Assembly (NCBI GenBank): GCA_013350335.1
Contig: CM023538.1
Coordinates: 61,493,080 to 61,557,079, forward strand
From: Chimonanthus salicifolius
Taxonomy: Eukaryota; Streptophyta; Magnoliopsida; Laurales; Calycanthaceae
Direction: 5' to 3'
Length of the DNA stretch: 64,000 nt
The notes beneath the pieces are model-generated. The model was not told where the DNA came from. It did not search any database and was given only the letters and a program-made list of their open reading frames with translations. Positions 1-11,200 of this stretch are shown in pieces. Numbering within the stretch: the stretch's first letter is position 1; each line of letters begins with the position of its first letter. Both the position numbers and the translations under genes were made by a program.

Positions 1-1324
1 AAAAAAATCAAAATAATTTTTAATTAATTAAACACTCAAATATTAACATACACATCACTACTTTCGTTGGTAGATAACTTCTTCTTTTTTTCGAAACATT
101 AGGTAGATAACTTGCAATCAACTAGGGTTGAAACTCGGGTTAGATTTTAACCCACTTACATGACCCAATTTGAAAAATAAATGGATTGGCTTAAGCATTT
201 TTATACTAGGATTGAATAGGGTTGAAGGACTAAAAGTTCGAATTAATTTTTTTTTTAAATTTAAAAAATCGAATTAAATTTGAGTCAATATTAGGTTCAC
301 CCTTTAAAAAACTAACCTCAGTGGCCATTATGATTAGTTTCTATTTTTTATGACTACTTTTTAGGTCATGATTTAATCAATAATCATGTCATTTATCAAT
401 AAAAAAATTGTATTTTATTTGTCTTTTTCCCGAATATTAAATGTGTGAAATTCAGCTTCTTGAGTCAAGTTTAAAATCTAAACAGTGTGATACCTCATCA
501 GCAACTGTGAGTTGATGGAAACAGTGGGACCTTAGCCATCTATCTAAATGAGTAAGTGGGCTTAATTTTATTGTAAATGAGTTGCTCCATTTCCTTTTTT
601 ACTTTGAGAAAATGGGGTTCTAAGAGGTCCTTTTTAACCAGTTATTTCGGTGGATGACAATTTTATTATTGCCCTTTTAGTTTCTATTAAGGAAAAAAAA
701 AAGGAAAATAAAAAGAAGAATAATCCCCAAACTTTTAATGTTGGAGGCTTGCAGCAAGGTTGTAAATGGGCTGAGTCCAGCTAACAGTTAAGCCCGGGCC
801 TTTTCGACTTACTAATATATGGACTCACAGCTAAGACAAGAGGAAACTAGGCCCAGGTCCATATTGAGAAGTTAGCCCAATCTATCTAAATAGAATGGGT
901 CAGCTAAGGGTGGAAGTCAGCTGGGCAGGGTTGGGCCCTAAGTCAACTCAAGTTGGGGCTCACATTGTAATTATAGGGCCCAAACTTAGATTTAGCCTAC
1001 ATATCTCCTAATTATTTTATATTGGATTCGGGTCCTAAAACATAAAAAAGAGTGAAGCGGGTCTCCAGATTTTGGCCCTTCTTCAATTTACCCTCTTGCA
1101 TTGTGTTTTAGACATGACAAAAGCTTGTCCATATATAAAGAAAAGTATAATTTAAATTTATTTAGAGATGTGGATGAGGAGTGGTGGATTTGAATGAATT
1201 TTTAAGTTGAATTTAGATTTGATTGATTAGGATTGAAATTATTTAAATTATAGGTTGACATTTTTAATTAATATATAGTAATACATTACTTAAGATAAGT
1301 ATATAATATAGAAAAACCCCTCTA
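1..1324. other. AT-rich intergenic DNA, no gene seen
   Basis: No coding signal was found on either strand. Around 125-190 a stretch starting TAGGGTTGAAACTCGGG, followed by a 'cccacttacatgaccc' motif, resembles a stretch near 21375-21430. It is probably one end of a degenerate repeat. From about 750 to 960 the sequence is rich in 'gggccc/agccc' runs typical of decayed repeats. No function is proposed. Confidence 0.6.
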
Positions 1325-1808
1325 CAGTAAAACCTCTATAATGTAATATGGCTGGGACCACAGTACATATATTATATTACAGAAGTTATTTAATTAGACT
1401 ACCGCCCATCACCGCCATTGGAACATCTCCATCTACAACCCTCAAGACCAGTGAAAAACCCAACCACTTCGGCTAGATCTGGAAACAAATCATGCTAAAG
1501 TCATTTTTCAGAGTGTTTCTCTTGAAAGACAGCAGAGAATGGGGTTTAAAGAGCAGCAGTAGATCGACAGTATAAAAACAAAAACATTGCCAAACTTTTG
1601 CAGTTTGCGAGGTCATTTTTAATTCTGAATGTATAGAATATTATTTTATAAAATGGTTGGGACAGTACATTTTTTATTCTAAATGTGTTGAGTACTAAGT
1701 TCGAGAGATTTATTATATTTTGTATGCGCTCAAGGTCAGGACCGGCTGTAAATATTATTTTAAACAGGTTATAACTTTAGAGAGTAATACGTTATAGAGG
1801 TTTTATTG
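1325..1808. mobile_element. Emigrant-like MITE (pogo/Tc1-mariner type)
   Basis: Terminal inverted repeats: the left end reads CAGTAAAACCTCTATAATG, and the right end read in reverse is CAATAAAACCTCTATAACG. The element is flanked by TA on both sides (1323-1324 and 1809-1810), as expected for a Tc1/mariner-pogo target duplication. The ends resemble the Arabidopsis Emigrant MITE family as I remember it. The 484 bp body carries no reading frame, so it is non-autonomous. A related truncated copy in opposite orientation lies near 45914-46090. Confidence 0.75.
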
Positions 1809-2850
1809 TATATTATACATTGTGCGCCCTCATGTTTAAATCATGCTTAAACAAAATTCCTTTTTTTAACATAATCTCTCATTTTTCCTCCTTTATTTTC
1901 CTTTTTCAAAATTACCCCCTATTTTTTCCTTGTCTTCTTTTCTTTCTGATTTCTCTATTTTCATTTTTCTATTCTCTGTCAGATCGGGCTGTCAAGTTTT
2001 ACGTATATTGGAGCTTGAGCATGTTTTGTTCTAAGCCCAACTTGGGCTTGGGCTCGGGCTTGAGATCAAGCTTTTCTTTTATAAACAGGGTTCATGCTTG
2101 GCTTTCCCATTGACATCCTCAACCACCCTTGAATATTTTAAATAAGAGGAGTGTGATAAAGTTTATAAAATTTCTAATCAAGTACTTTTCATAATCCATC
2201 CAATAATAAATCTGATAATTTTATAAAATTTTAAAAGAGATACATATGTAAACATATACACAAAAATGAGCATTCTTGTCTATTTAGAACTGTCAGATTA
2301 TAATAGATGAAAATTAACAACTGCATTAAAATAGGCACTTCCCGTCCCTAAATGGTTAACTAGCTTGGGTGATGCCTAACCCAACTTATAAGTCCAAGTC
2401 TTTTCTATCACACATCCGATGTGAAACTCAAGATAATCACACGTGACATACTCCCCAGCCCAATGCCTAGCGCTCGCACAGGGGGAACTACACCTCTTTG
2501 TGTAGGGCCTACATGTCAAGGGGATCCCCGTTGCAGTGTCCCCAGCTGATACCACTATGGTGGTGCCGCTTCCTATCCCAAAATGATTAACCACTGCGGG
2601 TGATCTTATCTCCACTTATAAACCCAAGTCTTTCCAGGATACATTCGTGTGGGACTCAACACACATCTGTGTGACAATATGATAAGAATTCCTTCAAATT
2701 AAGGAAGAGTATTTGAGTAAAAAGATGAGATACAAGTCACTTCTAGGAGTAAATATGATGGTTGGACATAAATGGAACAAGTGCAATGCCTAAGAAGCGA
2801 AGTGAGAAGAGTTGACAGAAGAATAGAATCGTGAGTAGCCATTGTTATTG
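1809..2850. other. Intergenic DNA downstream of the tetraspanin gene, with a diverged direct repeat
   Basis: No gene was found. Two diverged copies of one segment occur at about 2341-2430 and 2570-2660. Both contain 'acttataa(g/a)(t/c)ccaagtctttt/c' followed by a 'gtg(a/g)aactcaa' motif. They look like pieces of one repeat. A second 'gggcttgggctcgggctt' stretch near 2040 recalls the GC-rich repeats at 780-960. Short open frames here have no recognisable domain. Confidence 0.45.
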
Positions 2851-5704
2851 TCACCTATATCTTCTGTAGCTATTACCAGATCTGTTGTTTCTGAAAGCAC
2901 AACAACCAGCGGAGTAGACCATGATCAAGAAAACAAGAGCAGCAAGATTAGCAATGGCAATTTTTCTCCAATCCTTCCTCAAAGAAGCAAGCACTCCTGC
3001 TTGGCAAGATTTACAACTGTAACACAGACTCTGCTGATTGTTGCTCCATGTCATACAATCACTGTCTTCTGGTGTCTTCCCAGATTCTGGTTTCGTCCAA
3101 TATGTTGCATTATGAAATGTGAAGCCGCATGATTCAGGTGGCCGGCAACAACCCGCCTGAGAAAGACAAGAAATACATACATGTGTAAGTGAATAATGAC
3201 CAAAATAATTACGTTAGGCACTTGTTTGGGGCTGCATTTGCATTGGTAAAATGTTTTTAGGAGAAACTGCTCAGGTTTCTACCATATGATGTAGAATGTG
3301 CAAGCCTTCCTACACCGTGTAACTCTATGGGGAATGGTTATTTGAGATAGAGTGAGAATTGAACTCAAGACTCTCGCTACATGAGGCGAGTTCCTAACAA
3401 TCATTCCGACCCCTTTTGGTTTTCTACCATCTCTGTTTTAGCAGAAAATTTTCAGTAGAGAGATGTAGAAAGTTCATCACGTATATGATGTGGCATGATG
3501 ATGGTATCTTTTTATTTTTTCTTCCACAAAGAATTTGTCAAACAAGTTATTTAAGGCAAAAATCCCTCATTTCTCTTTCTTCTAATATGAAGAGACCCTA
3601 GAAATGTATACTCTTGTCATTCAAAATATAATACTCCCTCCATCCTAAAATACTTGTCTTATATACATTTCGAAATTGTCCCAAATTACTTATCATATTT
3701 CTTTATTTTCATATTAAATCAAAGCTTTAATATTTTCGATAAGCTACAAACCACTTTCTAACGTGATGGGAAGACGACGTTCTTTTATAAGCTTTGACTT
3801 ATTCATATGTGACATTCTATAATTATTTCCACCTCCGATGCTCGTCGTCTCAATCATGCATTGCTTCATAGTTAGGAAAACATTATTGAGAGTAACTACA
3901 CAATGAGACATCTTCTAGACCTCTCTTTTTTATCAGATTTGTATTGAGTCATAGAATATATTAATAGGCTTTTCGCACGCTCCACGCAAAAATGATCCGT
4001 AAAAATTTTAAAAAAAAAATAAAATAGGACAAGTATTTTGCGAGAGGCGCAGTATGTTATTTTCAGCATTTGATTTCAAATTATTATTTGAAATAAGATC
4101 ATGAATGTGTAGCAAGAGAATTTGTCACCAAAATGGTGGTGATAATCATAATCGCATGGACCGTCGAGTTGCACTAATCAAGCTTGTTCATGGTTGCTGC
4201 TATCAATGCCTGATGATTAAGCTCATCAATCATTAATCTGACTATTGATTTCTAACTTATTAGCCTCCAAATTTCAAAATTCTATTAGAAAATTAGAACT
4301 CACTCTCTCAAAAGCTAATTATTGAAAGGAAGGTGACTCAAATGTTATATGGATGGTTTTACAAATTAACTGATGTAGGATTTTTTGTCACTTCACACCC
4401 ATACGCGGTATTTGCTTTGATACCATGTTAGAAAACTATAACTTAATAACATTTTCGAAATAAAACTCACTCTGAAAAGCTAGTTATTGAGAGAAAGGTG
4501 AATCAAATATTATATAGAATTATTGATTTCACAGATTAGCTGATGTGTAACTTTTTGTCACTTTACTTCAAAGGAAATTATTTATGTTGAATGGGTCTAA
4601 TGTATAGAACTGATTATCAATTTCCATTCAGTTTTAAGAGCAGATCGTAATTCAAGATTGAAGATAACTTGGGTCATAATGAATTTTTACAATCTCACAA
4701 GTCATTGCAAAATTGATTAAATAAATAATCTCCCATGGCCTAATTTTAGTGTGCCCTGAGGGTAGTGGGCTCACCCGTGGGGTATCCCGCGATTTTCCAT
4801 ACTTAAATTCAAAAGAAAAAAATGAGCCCCATCATCATATACTCAAAGAATCAAACAGACAACTTGGAACAAACGTAAGTAAGAGCAATCAGGCGATCCA
4901 CACTCTATAATATGGTCAGTGGCAATGTGAAAAGGGTATTGACATCTATGGTTTCAATGAAAAAATACCACCCATCAATATAAGAAGAGGTGAAAAAGGA
5001 AAAATATGATCATTTCATCAAATTGCCAATACTTAACATGCTAATGATTAAATAGTAATATGATATAAGGATTAGAAATAATTAGAGGAAGACAAGTACT
5101 ACATTATCTAATTCATGCAAGAACATACCATCAATTAAAAGATTTCAAAAATATAAAAAAAAAAACAGTAATTAACATGAATCAAAAGAAAGGGGAGAAA
5201 ATCACAGACCTTAACTGGGGTATTGTATAAATCCTTCAAATTTTGATTCGCGCCTACTCCAAATTGGCAAATCTTCGCATCCTTCAAACAACTTTCGATT
5301 TCCAACCAATATTTTTCATTGGTTATTTGGTACTGCAACCAATTAGTATAATCACCAAGCCTATATTCCTTGTATCCCTTCCCTGAAATTACTTCTCCAA
5401 CACCTTTGTTGGTGACAATCAACAAAAACACTGTAAATGCAAAGAGGCCAACAATCAACAAGAACATCACGAAGAGATAAATCCACAAGAAGAAAGTGAT
5501 CCGTTGGCATGATCCAACAAAACCCATGATGGATACAACCAAGACAAAGCAACCCAATACCAAGACTGGCAAGTAGATGAATTTCTGACATTGGGATTCG
5601 CCACTCAAACGGAAGTACAGAGAAGCCCCAATGAGTAAAATCCCAACCAATGATGAGAGGATGTTCAGAAATCCTACCAAACCATTGCTTATACGAACCA
5701 TGGC
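2851..5704 (-). CDS. Tetraspanin (TET8/TET9-like), two exons
   Basis: Exon 1 is 5704-5210 (165 codons, donor after an AAG codon) and exon 2 is 3156-2851 (acceptor TTTCTCAG, stop TGA). The join is in phase 0 and gives 266 residues, close to the usual plant tetraspanin length. Four membrane helices are visible, at about residues 8-30, 43-67, 72-97 and 230-252. The large extracellular loop between helices 3 and 4 contains the plant tetraspanin GCC-(K/R)-P signature (Gly167-Cys168-Cys169-Arg170-Pro171), further cysteines at 175, 199, 210, 213 and 216, and an N-glycosylation site at Asn181. An upstream in-frame ATG at 5728 would add eight residues. The second ATG, which starts MVRISNG, is preferred because family members begin with a short M-x-R/K-x-SN leader. 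Such proteins organise membrane microdomains and extracellular vesicles. That role is family knowledge, not visible here. The gene appears intact. Confidence 0.93.
3285..3430 (-). mobile_element. SINE-like fragment in the tetraspanin intron
   Basis: Read on the minus strand, this stretch contains 'cttgagttcaattctcactc', which resembles a Pol III B box (GGTTCGANTCC) preceded by an A-box-like region. Similar 'agaatcgaactt/agaattgaactc' stretches on the plus strand recur near 51150 and 52310, usually followed by 'aacaatca'. The copy is degenerate and its ends are unclear. Confidence 0.4.
3634..4052. mobile_element. Stowaway-type MITE in the tetraspanin intron
   Basis: The left end starts CTCCCTCCATCCTAAAATAC. 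The right end read in reverse is CTGCGCCTCTCGCAAAATAC. Both ends continue into 'TTGTCyTAT', giving imperfect terminal inverted repeats of about 30 bp. TA dinucleotides flank both ends (3632-3633 and 4053-4054), the Tc1/mariner target duplication. The CTCCCTCC terminus is the hallmark of Stowaway MITEs. There is no reading frame, and the element lies wholly in the intron. Confidence 0.85.
4280..4570. repeat. Diverged tandem duplication in the tetraspanin intron
   Basis: Two copies, about 4281-4390 and 4428-4565, share the order 'ttagaaaa(t/c)ta', 'aactcactct', 'aaagct(a/-)gttattgaragaaaggtga', 'tcaaatrttatat', 'acaRattarctgatgt' and 'tttttgtcactt'. The 'tttgataccatgttagaaaa' between them looks like a retroelement border. 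This is probably a decayed repeated element. Confidence 0.5.
4735..4815 (+). mobile_element. SINE 3' fragment, family A
   Basis: The stretch 'ggcctaattttagtgtgccctgagggtagtgggctcacccgtggggta' matches the tail half of the fuller SINE at 44049-44219, and also the fragments near 58600 and 6620. The tRNA-like head is missing. It lies in the tetraspanin intron. Confidence 0.55.
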
Positions 5705-5794
5705 TCTTTCTGATGCTTTTTTTATCACAAATGGATGAAAAAAAAAAAAAATTGGTGGGTCTTCCTCTTTGTAAGAATAAAAGATCTAAATCAA

Positions 5795-5960
5795 AGAGAG
5801 ATGTGAAAATGGATCTTCTCTTCTTGGGTTACTCTTCATTGAGAGAGGTGAAAATGGGTTTCTTCTTCTTCTTGTGTTCCTCTCTCTCTCTGTCGAGAGA
5901 TATGAAAATGGATCTTCTCTTGAGTTCCTCTCTGCGAGTGAAAAGGATCTGAATCTAAAT
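5795..5960. repeat. Degenerate tandem repeat in the tetraspanin upstream region
   Basis: Three to four units of about 45-57 bp are seen on the plus strand. Each starts with 'gtgaaaatgg(a/g)t' or 'atgaaaatggat', continues with 'cttctcttcttg' and 'ttcctctctctct', and ends in 'gagag'. It lies 90-250 bp upstream of the tetraspanin start, on the opposite strand, so it would be transcribed as 5' leader or belong to the promoter. The GA/CT bias is strong. Confidence 0.6.
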
Positions 5961-8214
5961 GAAAGGTTGAATGAGAGAATTCTAGAGATGTGAAGGATAG
6001 ATAGGTCTTGTTCTTCTTCCTTGATTCCTCCTTTCTCTTAATTGACGGGAAAAGAGTGGAAACGAACGGTACAGATTGATTGTAGAAACTTTCTTTTCTT
6101 GGTATTGCACAGAACAGAACTGCATGAAGAATTTATTTTAGCAGTTGATTTGATAATGCCACGTCGGATAGAGATTTTTGACATAATCAACGTAAGTTCC
6201 ATGCAAAAATACATGTTTATCCAAACTTAAATTTCATTACCCATATTCAATGGCACTGTAATAATTAAGACGAGCTTCAAGTACTTTGATGTGAACACTT
6301 TTAAATGGTCTCACTTAGACTAAAATGAATGAATGAATGAATTTGAAACTTTTTATATTCTTTTTGTTTTTTTTTTTTTTCTATCAAGCCAGGCAATTGC
6401 ATACACTATGAACACCTGTATTTAGGTGTCATTAGTTGGATTCCTAATGCCCCCATTCAAATATATGCTTTTTTTTCTTCTCATTCTTTCATAAACAGTA
6501 TCTGCTGGTCAAGATTTAGGCCAACACATGATTACTAACAGGGGTACATGCGCATGCATGCCAATCATGATGGTTGAAATTTAAATTGGTGGACTTCATT
6601 TTAGGCAAGAGAGTTCGAACTCTTATAGTCTAATTTTGGTGTGTCTTAAAGGTAAAAGGTTTATCCGTAAAGATTTTAATAGGATTGTATAAAAATATAG
6701 TGGGCCACATTGTAACAAAGGATGGTGAAAGTTTTCATTGATTTAATAACAATAGTAGTATGATTTTGCCTCGTGAAATAGAATTTGGATGGTTGCTGCT
6801 TTCCTTTCAACCACCCATTTAATGCCAGAGATTGCTTAATTAATTACTAAAGAGGTTTGCAAAGTCGACTCGGACTCGATCTTACCTTTTATGACTCGGA
6901 TGAGTCCTATCATTTTAAGCTGATTCCAGCTAGTTCTCACCAAGTCAGACTTTAGACATTACCTATACATTGGTGTGAATGACATTTTATACATATAATA
7001 AAATGGTGTGATGATAATTTTACTTAAAATGTCTTTTTTTAGTACGTAATCCAAATCAATTAAACTATATTTTTTTAATTTTTCTAAACTTAATCAGTTT
7101 AAATTACTTTTTTATATTTAAATTTTATGACTTCAAAAATCATAATTTGATTATCTGATGATTTCTATAAGCTTAATGCTCAAATAAATATCTTTCTAAC
7201 TAATACATCACCACCTTATATAATGGATTCCATGCTTATATGTGCCAATGAATACCACACACCAGTGTACCGGTGATGATCTTTTTTTATTTAAAAAGTA
7301 CGTCTCAGAGACCCCAAATATTCTGATGGAACCACTTAAGATAGTAGAGCTCACCCGACAAAAATTAAATTGTTTACATAGAGAGAATAACATGAGAACT
7401 ATCATTCTGTAAAAAAATAAGACCTATTGAATCATGTTAAGTAATGATTTTTTTAATATTAAAATTAATCATTGGATAAATATTTTGACCTATCATAATT
7501 AATCCAACATTGAAAATACATTAAATAAATTATAAAGGGTTCTAACTAAATATTAAAAAGAAAAAATACTTTTAACTAACTAAATTTTAACCCAAAGTTT
7601 TGTAGGGTCTCCACTGACTGGAACACTTAACATGAGCTATCTGAAACATTCCCATCGATTAGAAGGCCATTTTAACAATGTCATTATTGAGTCGTGGCCA
7701 AATATTAAGATTGACAAGATTGGACTGGGTTCAAGCACTGCTTGGGTTGTAGAGTTCATCTTACATCAAATATTAAGGCATCCAGTGGCATCCTAGCGTA
7801 TCAACCATCAATCTGTGAAGCATAATTACTTATAAACATGCTTCAAGGATCTATCTTTATTTGCGGGAAGTCTTAAGATCAAGTTCCTCTCAATACAAAA
7901 ATGGGTCACTCCATTTTTTTGTACCCGGGGTATGTGAATTTAGAGGTTTAAACATGCTACAAGAATTAGTCAGATGAGACGCCTAGATACCTTGGTCTTC
8001 AAAAAACAAGTTTCTGCCATCACGTTCACAGAATAAAGTTCCATCCAGAGACCTACACATGGCAAAAGCCCAGAGGAAATCTTGCATTGCATTTTGTATT
8101 CAAATGCAATAAAAAGTCCTGTGAATTTATCATGGAAAGAAAGTGAATTGTCATGTTTAGCAACAAGGAGATAGACCAGTGGATTTGCATTGAAGTACTT
8201 CAGGCTGCATTATC
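5961..8214. other. Intergenic DNA between the tetraspanin and BRCT-RING-PHD genes
   Basis: No gene is supported. A SINE family A-like tail occurs at about 6608-6720 ('gttcgaactcttatagtctaattttggtgtgtctt'). The rest is AT-rich, with short open frames that have no recognisable domain. The 3' untranslated region of the minus-strand BRCT-RING-PHD gene must begin at 8214 and run toward lower coordinates. No clear polyadenylation signal was pinned down. Confidence 0.5.
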
Positions 8215-11200
8215 CTAACGGTAGCGTTGATACAACATTCGGTGATCCTTACAGTGAATGCATGTCCAAGGTACCAGTGGGGGGTCTAAGCAGAATGAAT
8301 GTACCCATTTGTTCCTGCAGATATGACAGCTTAACAAAAGATCATCAGGTTCACGGCTATGGCATTCATGACAAACCCGCACTGGATGCTGAACAGACCA
8401 AAAAAGAAAGAAGATTAGTCATAAGATGTTTAAATAAATAACTATCCTTGTGGATCTAGTTTTGAAATTGAGCACATCCAAATTAAAACTGAATTTTTTA
8501 ATCAAGCATAATTTGACTAAACATTAAAATCATGTTTTAAGATAAATACTAAAGATTTTCTTTCTTTTCCTTTGTCTTTTCATCATCTAGCAGTCAATCA
8601 CATTTTCAAGATACTTTATGGAAATCATCCCACTTTGCAATCAGAAAGGCACAGAAAAATATCCACTGAAGGCCACGGTGCTACTTTACCTTCAAATCAT
8701 GACACTTCTGATTACGGTATTTATTTGGAAATGGAAATTCAGAAACAAAGCACTCTGTTTTAATAATCTTAATCTCTTTGTCATCCATGATGTCGAACGC
8801 AACAGATGAGCATCCAAAACAAAAACATTCAAGCAAAGTTTCAAATCAAGCATCCAAATGTTAAGTCACAGGCTCAACCTTTTAAATCAACACAAACCTT
8901 GACCAAGTTCAAACAAACCAGAAAATTATGTCAGCTGGGTTTTCAGATTTGAAACATGGAGAGACAACTGTAACATCAGAATCAGCTCATAGGAAACCAT
9001 AGAACAGTTGGTAAGTGGTCAAGTCATGTAATGTTTAGGTGGTGGATGTTGAATCTCCCACGAAGATTTGGATCCATGCATCGGCTCCCCAGAAAGTAGG
9101 TTGAGACCATTGTCATTAAATCCTTACAACACAGATTCCTATTTTACAATTCATACTATTTTTTTAATTTTTTTATACAGAACATGGATCCCCAGAAAGT
9201 AGGTTGAGACCATTGTCATTAAATCCTTACAACACAGATTCCTATTTTACAATTCATACAATTTTTTTTTTTTTTTTATACAGAAGTCTGACATACCATT
9301 TGAACTCAAGACCTCTTAGTGGGTGAAGATTCACAAACCATAAAGGCATTGAGGAATGGTATGATTCATACAATATCTAACAAGAGGAACAATTTGTTTT
9401 TGGTTTAGAAATCTTATGATTCCTTTGGATGATAGAGCTATGGGGCTGTGATGATAGAGTTATGGGGCTGTTTGGAATTTGAAAGCATGAACCTGTTGGT
9501 TTTGATGGTCTTTGAAGCTTGAGCTATCGGTGTATAGGACCTTATTTATTTTTGGGAGAATTTTTAGTTCATTGTTGGCTTTTTACAACGTTAGTTGTAG
9601 TACATATTGGTATCATACTTTTAGAAGTTGAAATATTGAAATTGAGCTCCAATGAATAGTTTTACGTTGTTTGAAGATCATTTTGTTGGGCTCCATCCAA
9701 ACAAACCAAACAATAACTAGAGAACCAGTTTTTCAAAGGCTTGACCTTTCTTCTGGAAAGAAACCAAACCCCAATCATGCAGGAGGGAACAGAAAGAAAA
9801 GGGAAGCACCCAACAAAGAGAAAAGAGGGAGAGAAAATAGGTCCAAATGGATAGACAAAAGAGCAATGAGGAAAATATGGTCAATGGATTCCTCCGTAAG
9901 GCAACAAAAATAACAAACACTGGTTTGTGCAAAGGAGCAAGATTTACGGTTGTCCAAAGTATTTTGTATTGTGACGCTGACCAACAAAATATTTTCAGTT
10001 TGAAGGGGGCAAGGGAAGACCATACAGTTTTGTACATGTAAGAAGATGGATTACGGGAGAAAAGAGAAGACAGAACTGCAAGAAAATATCCCATTTGATT
10101 CCTTAGTCCAGATTCTCCTGTCTCAACTCCAACCTCAAAGGTGGCATTACTGATCATGAGAAGAAGCTCCACGACGTTAGAGATCTAAAAGTTCAACAAA
10201 TTCCTCCTGAAGGTAAGAGACAAAGGGACTCTACCCGGCAACATCTCCACAGAATCCTTGATTCAAGCGCCTTTTTTATTGGAAATAGAGTAAAGTCTCA
10301 AAAAGGGAACCATGAAAGGTTCATTTCCATCCATAAATCTTCCCAAAAATTAATTCAGAAATCATTCCCAAGCTCATGCTTTGACCTTTTCTTCATTTAT
10401 CACCTACAAAGCAACCGGGCATACCAATTTTGGAGATGTCCAAATCTTAGAAACCCCACAATGATCCTGACAACCAACCTCTATCACTTTCCCTGTATTT
10501 TTCTTTTATCAACTTCCCCCATAAAGCCCCTCATTCTTCTCCAAAGCTTCACCAAAAGAGACCAATTTCTGACAACAATATTTCCCAACTGTAGACCACC
10601 ATTTTTAGTGGGTAGCTTCACCTTGTCCCAACAAACCAAGTGGAGTTTCTTCTTCCCACTATTATCATCCCATAAGAAACCATTTAATATATGCCCCTAT
10701 TTGTTAGTGAATTTATTCCTACTTGGATCCGCCTACTTCCTTTGACTATTCCTGAATATGGTGGAATAAAATTGTGTTGGTGGAGAGTGGAGAGTGGAGA
10801 GTGAAAACACCAATGCAACAGAGAACAAACGCATGATCGGAATCAACAACATTAAGACAGACGACCAAGAAAGAACTTCTTTGGATCTTTGCAGCAATCT
10901 AGCTACTTTGGGAGGAATTTTAAAAGAGATAAGTAATAGACAGGAAGGCCATCGAGAGTGGACTTAATGAGCATTAGGGCTGCAACTCGGGTCAGGCGGG
11001 TCGGGTTCCTTAAAACCCAACCCGACCCGAGTTGATATATATGGAACCTAACCCAATATGACCCGAATTCTCAACCCGAATCTCACAACCTGACCCGACC
11101 CGAATCAACCCGAATTTTGACCCGACCAGCATTTTGAACCCATTTTAGACTAATTTTAGCCGGGTCGGGTCGGGTTGTTTCTGCTCGGGTCGGGTCAGGT

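Noticed and set aside
8190..8441. Plus-strand 83-codon open frame
   Set aside because: It is the antisense shadow of the PHD-encoding last exon on the minus strand.
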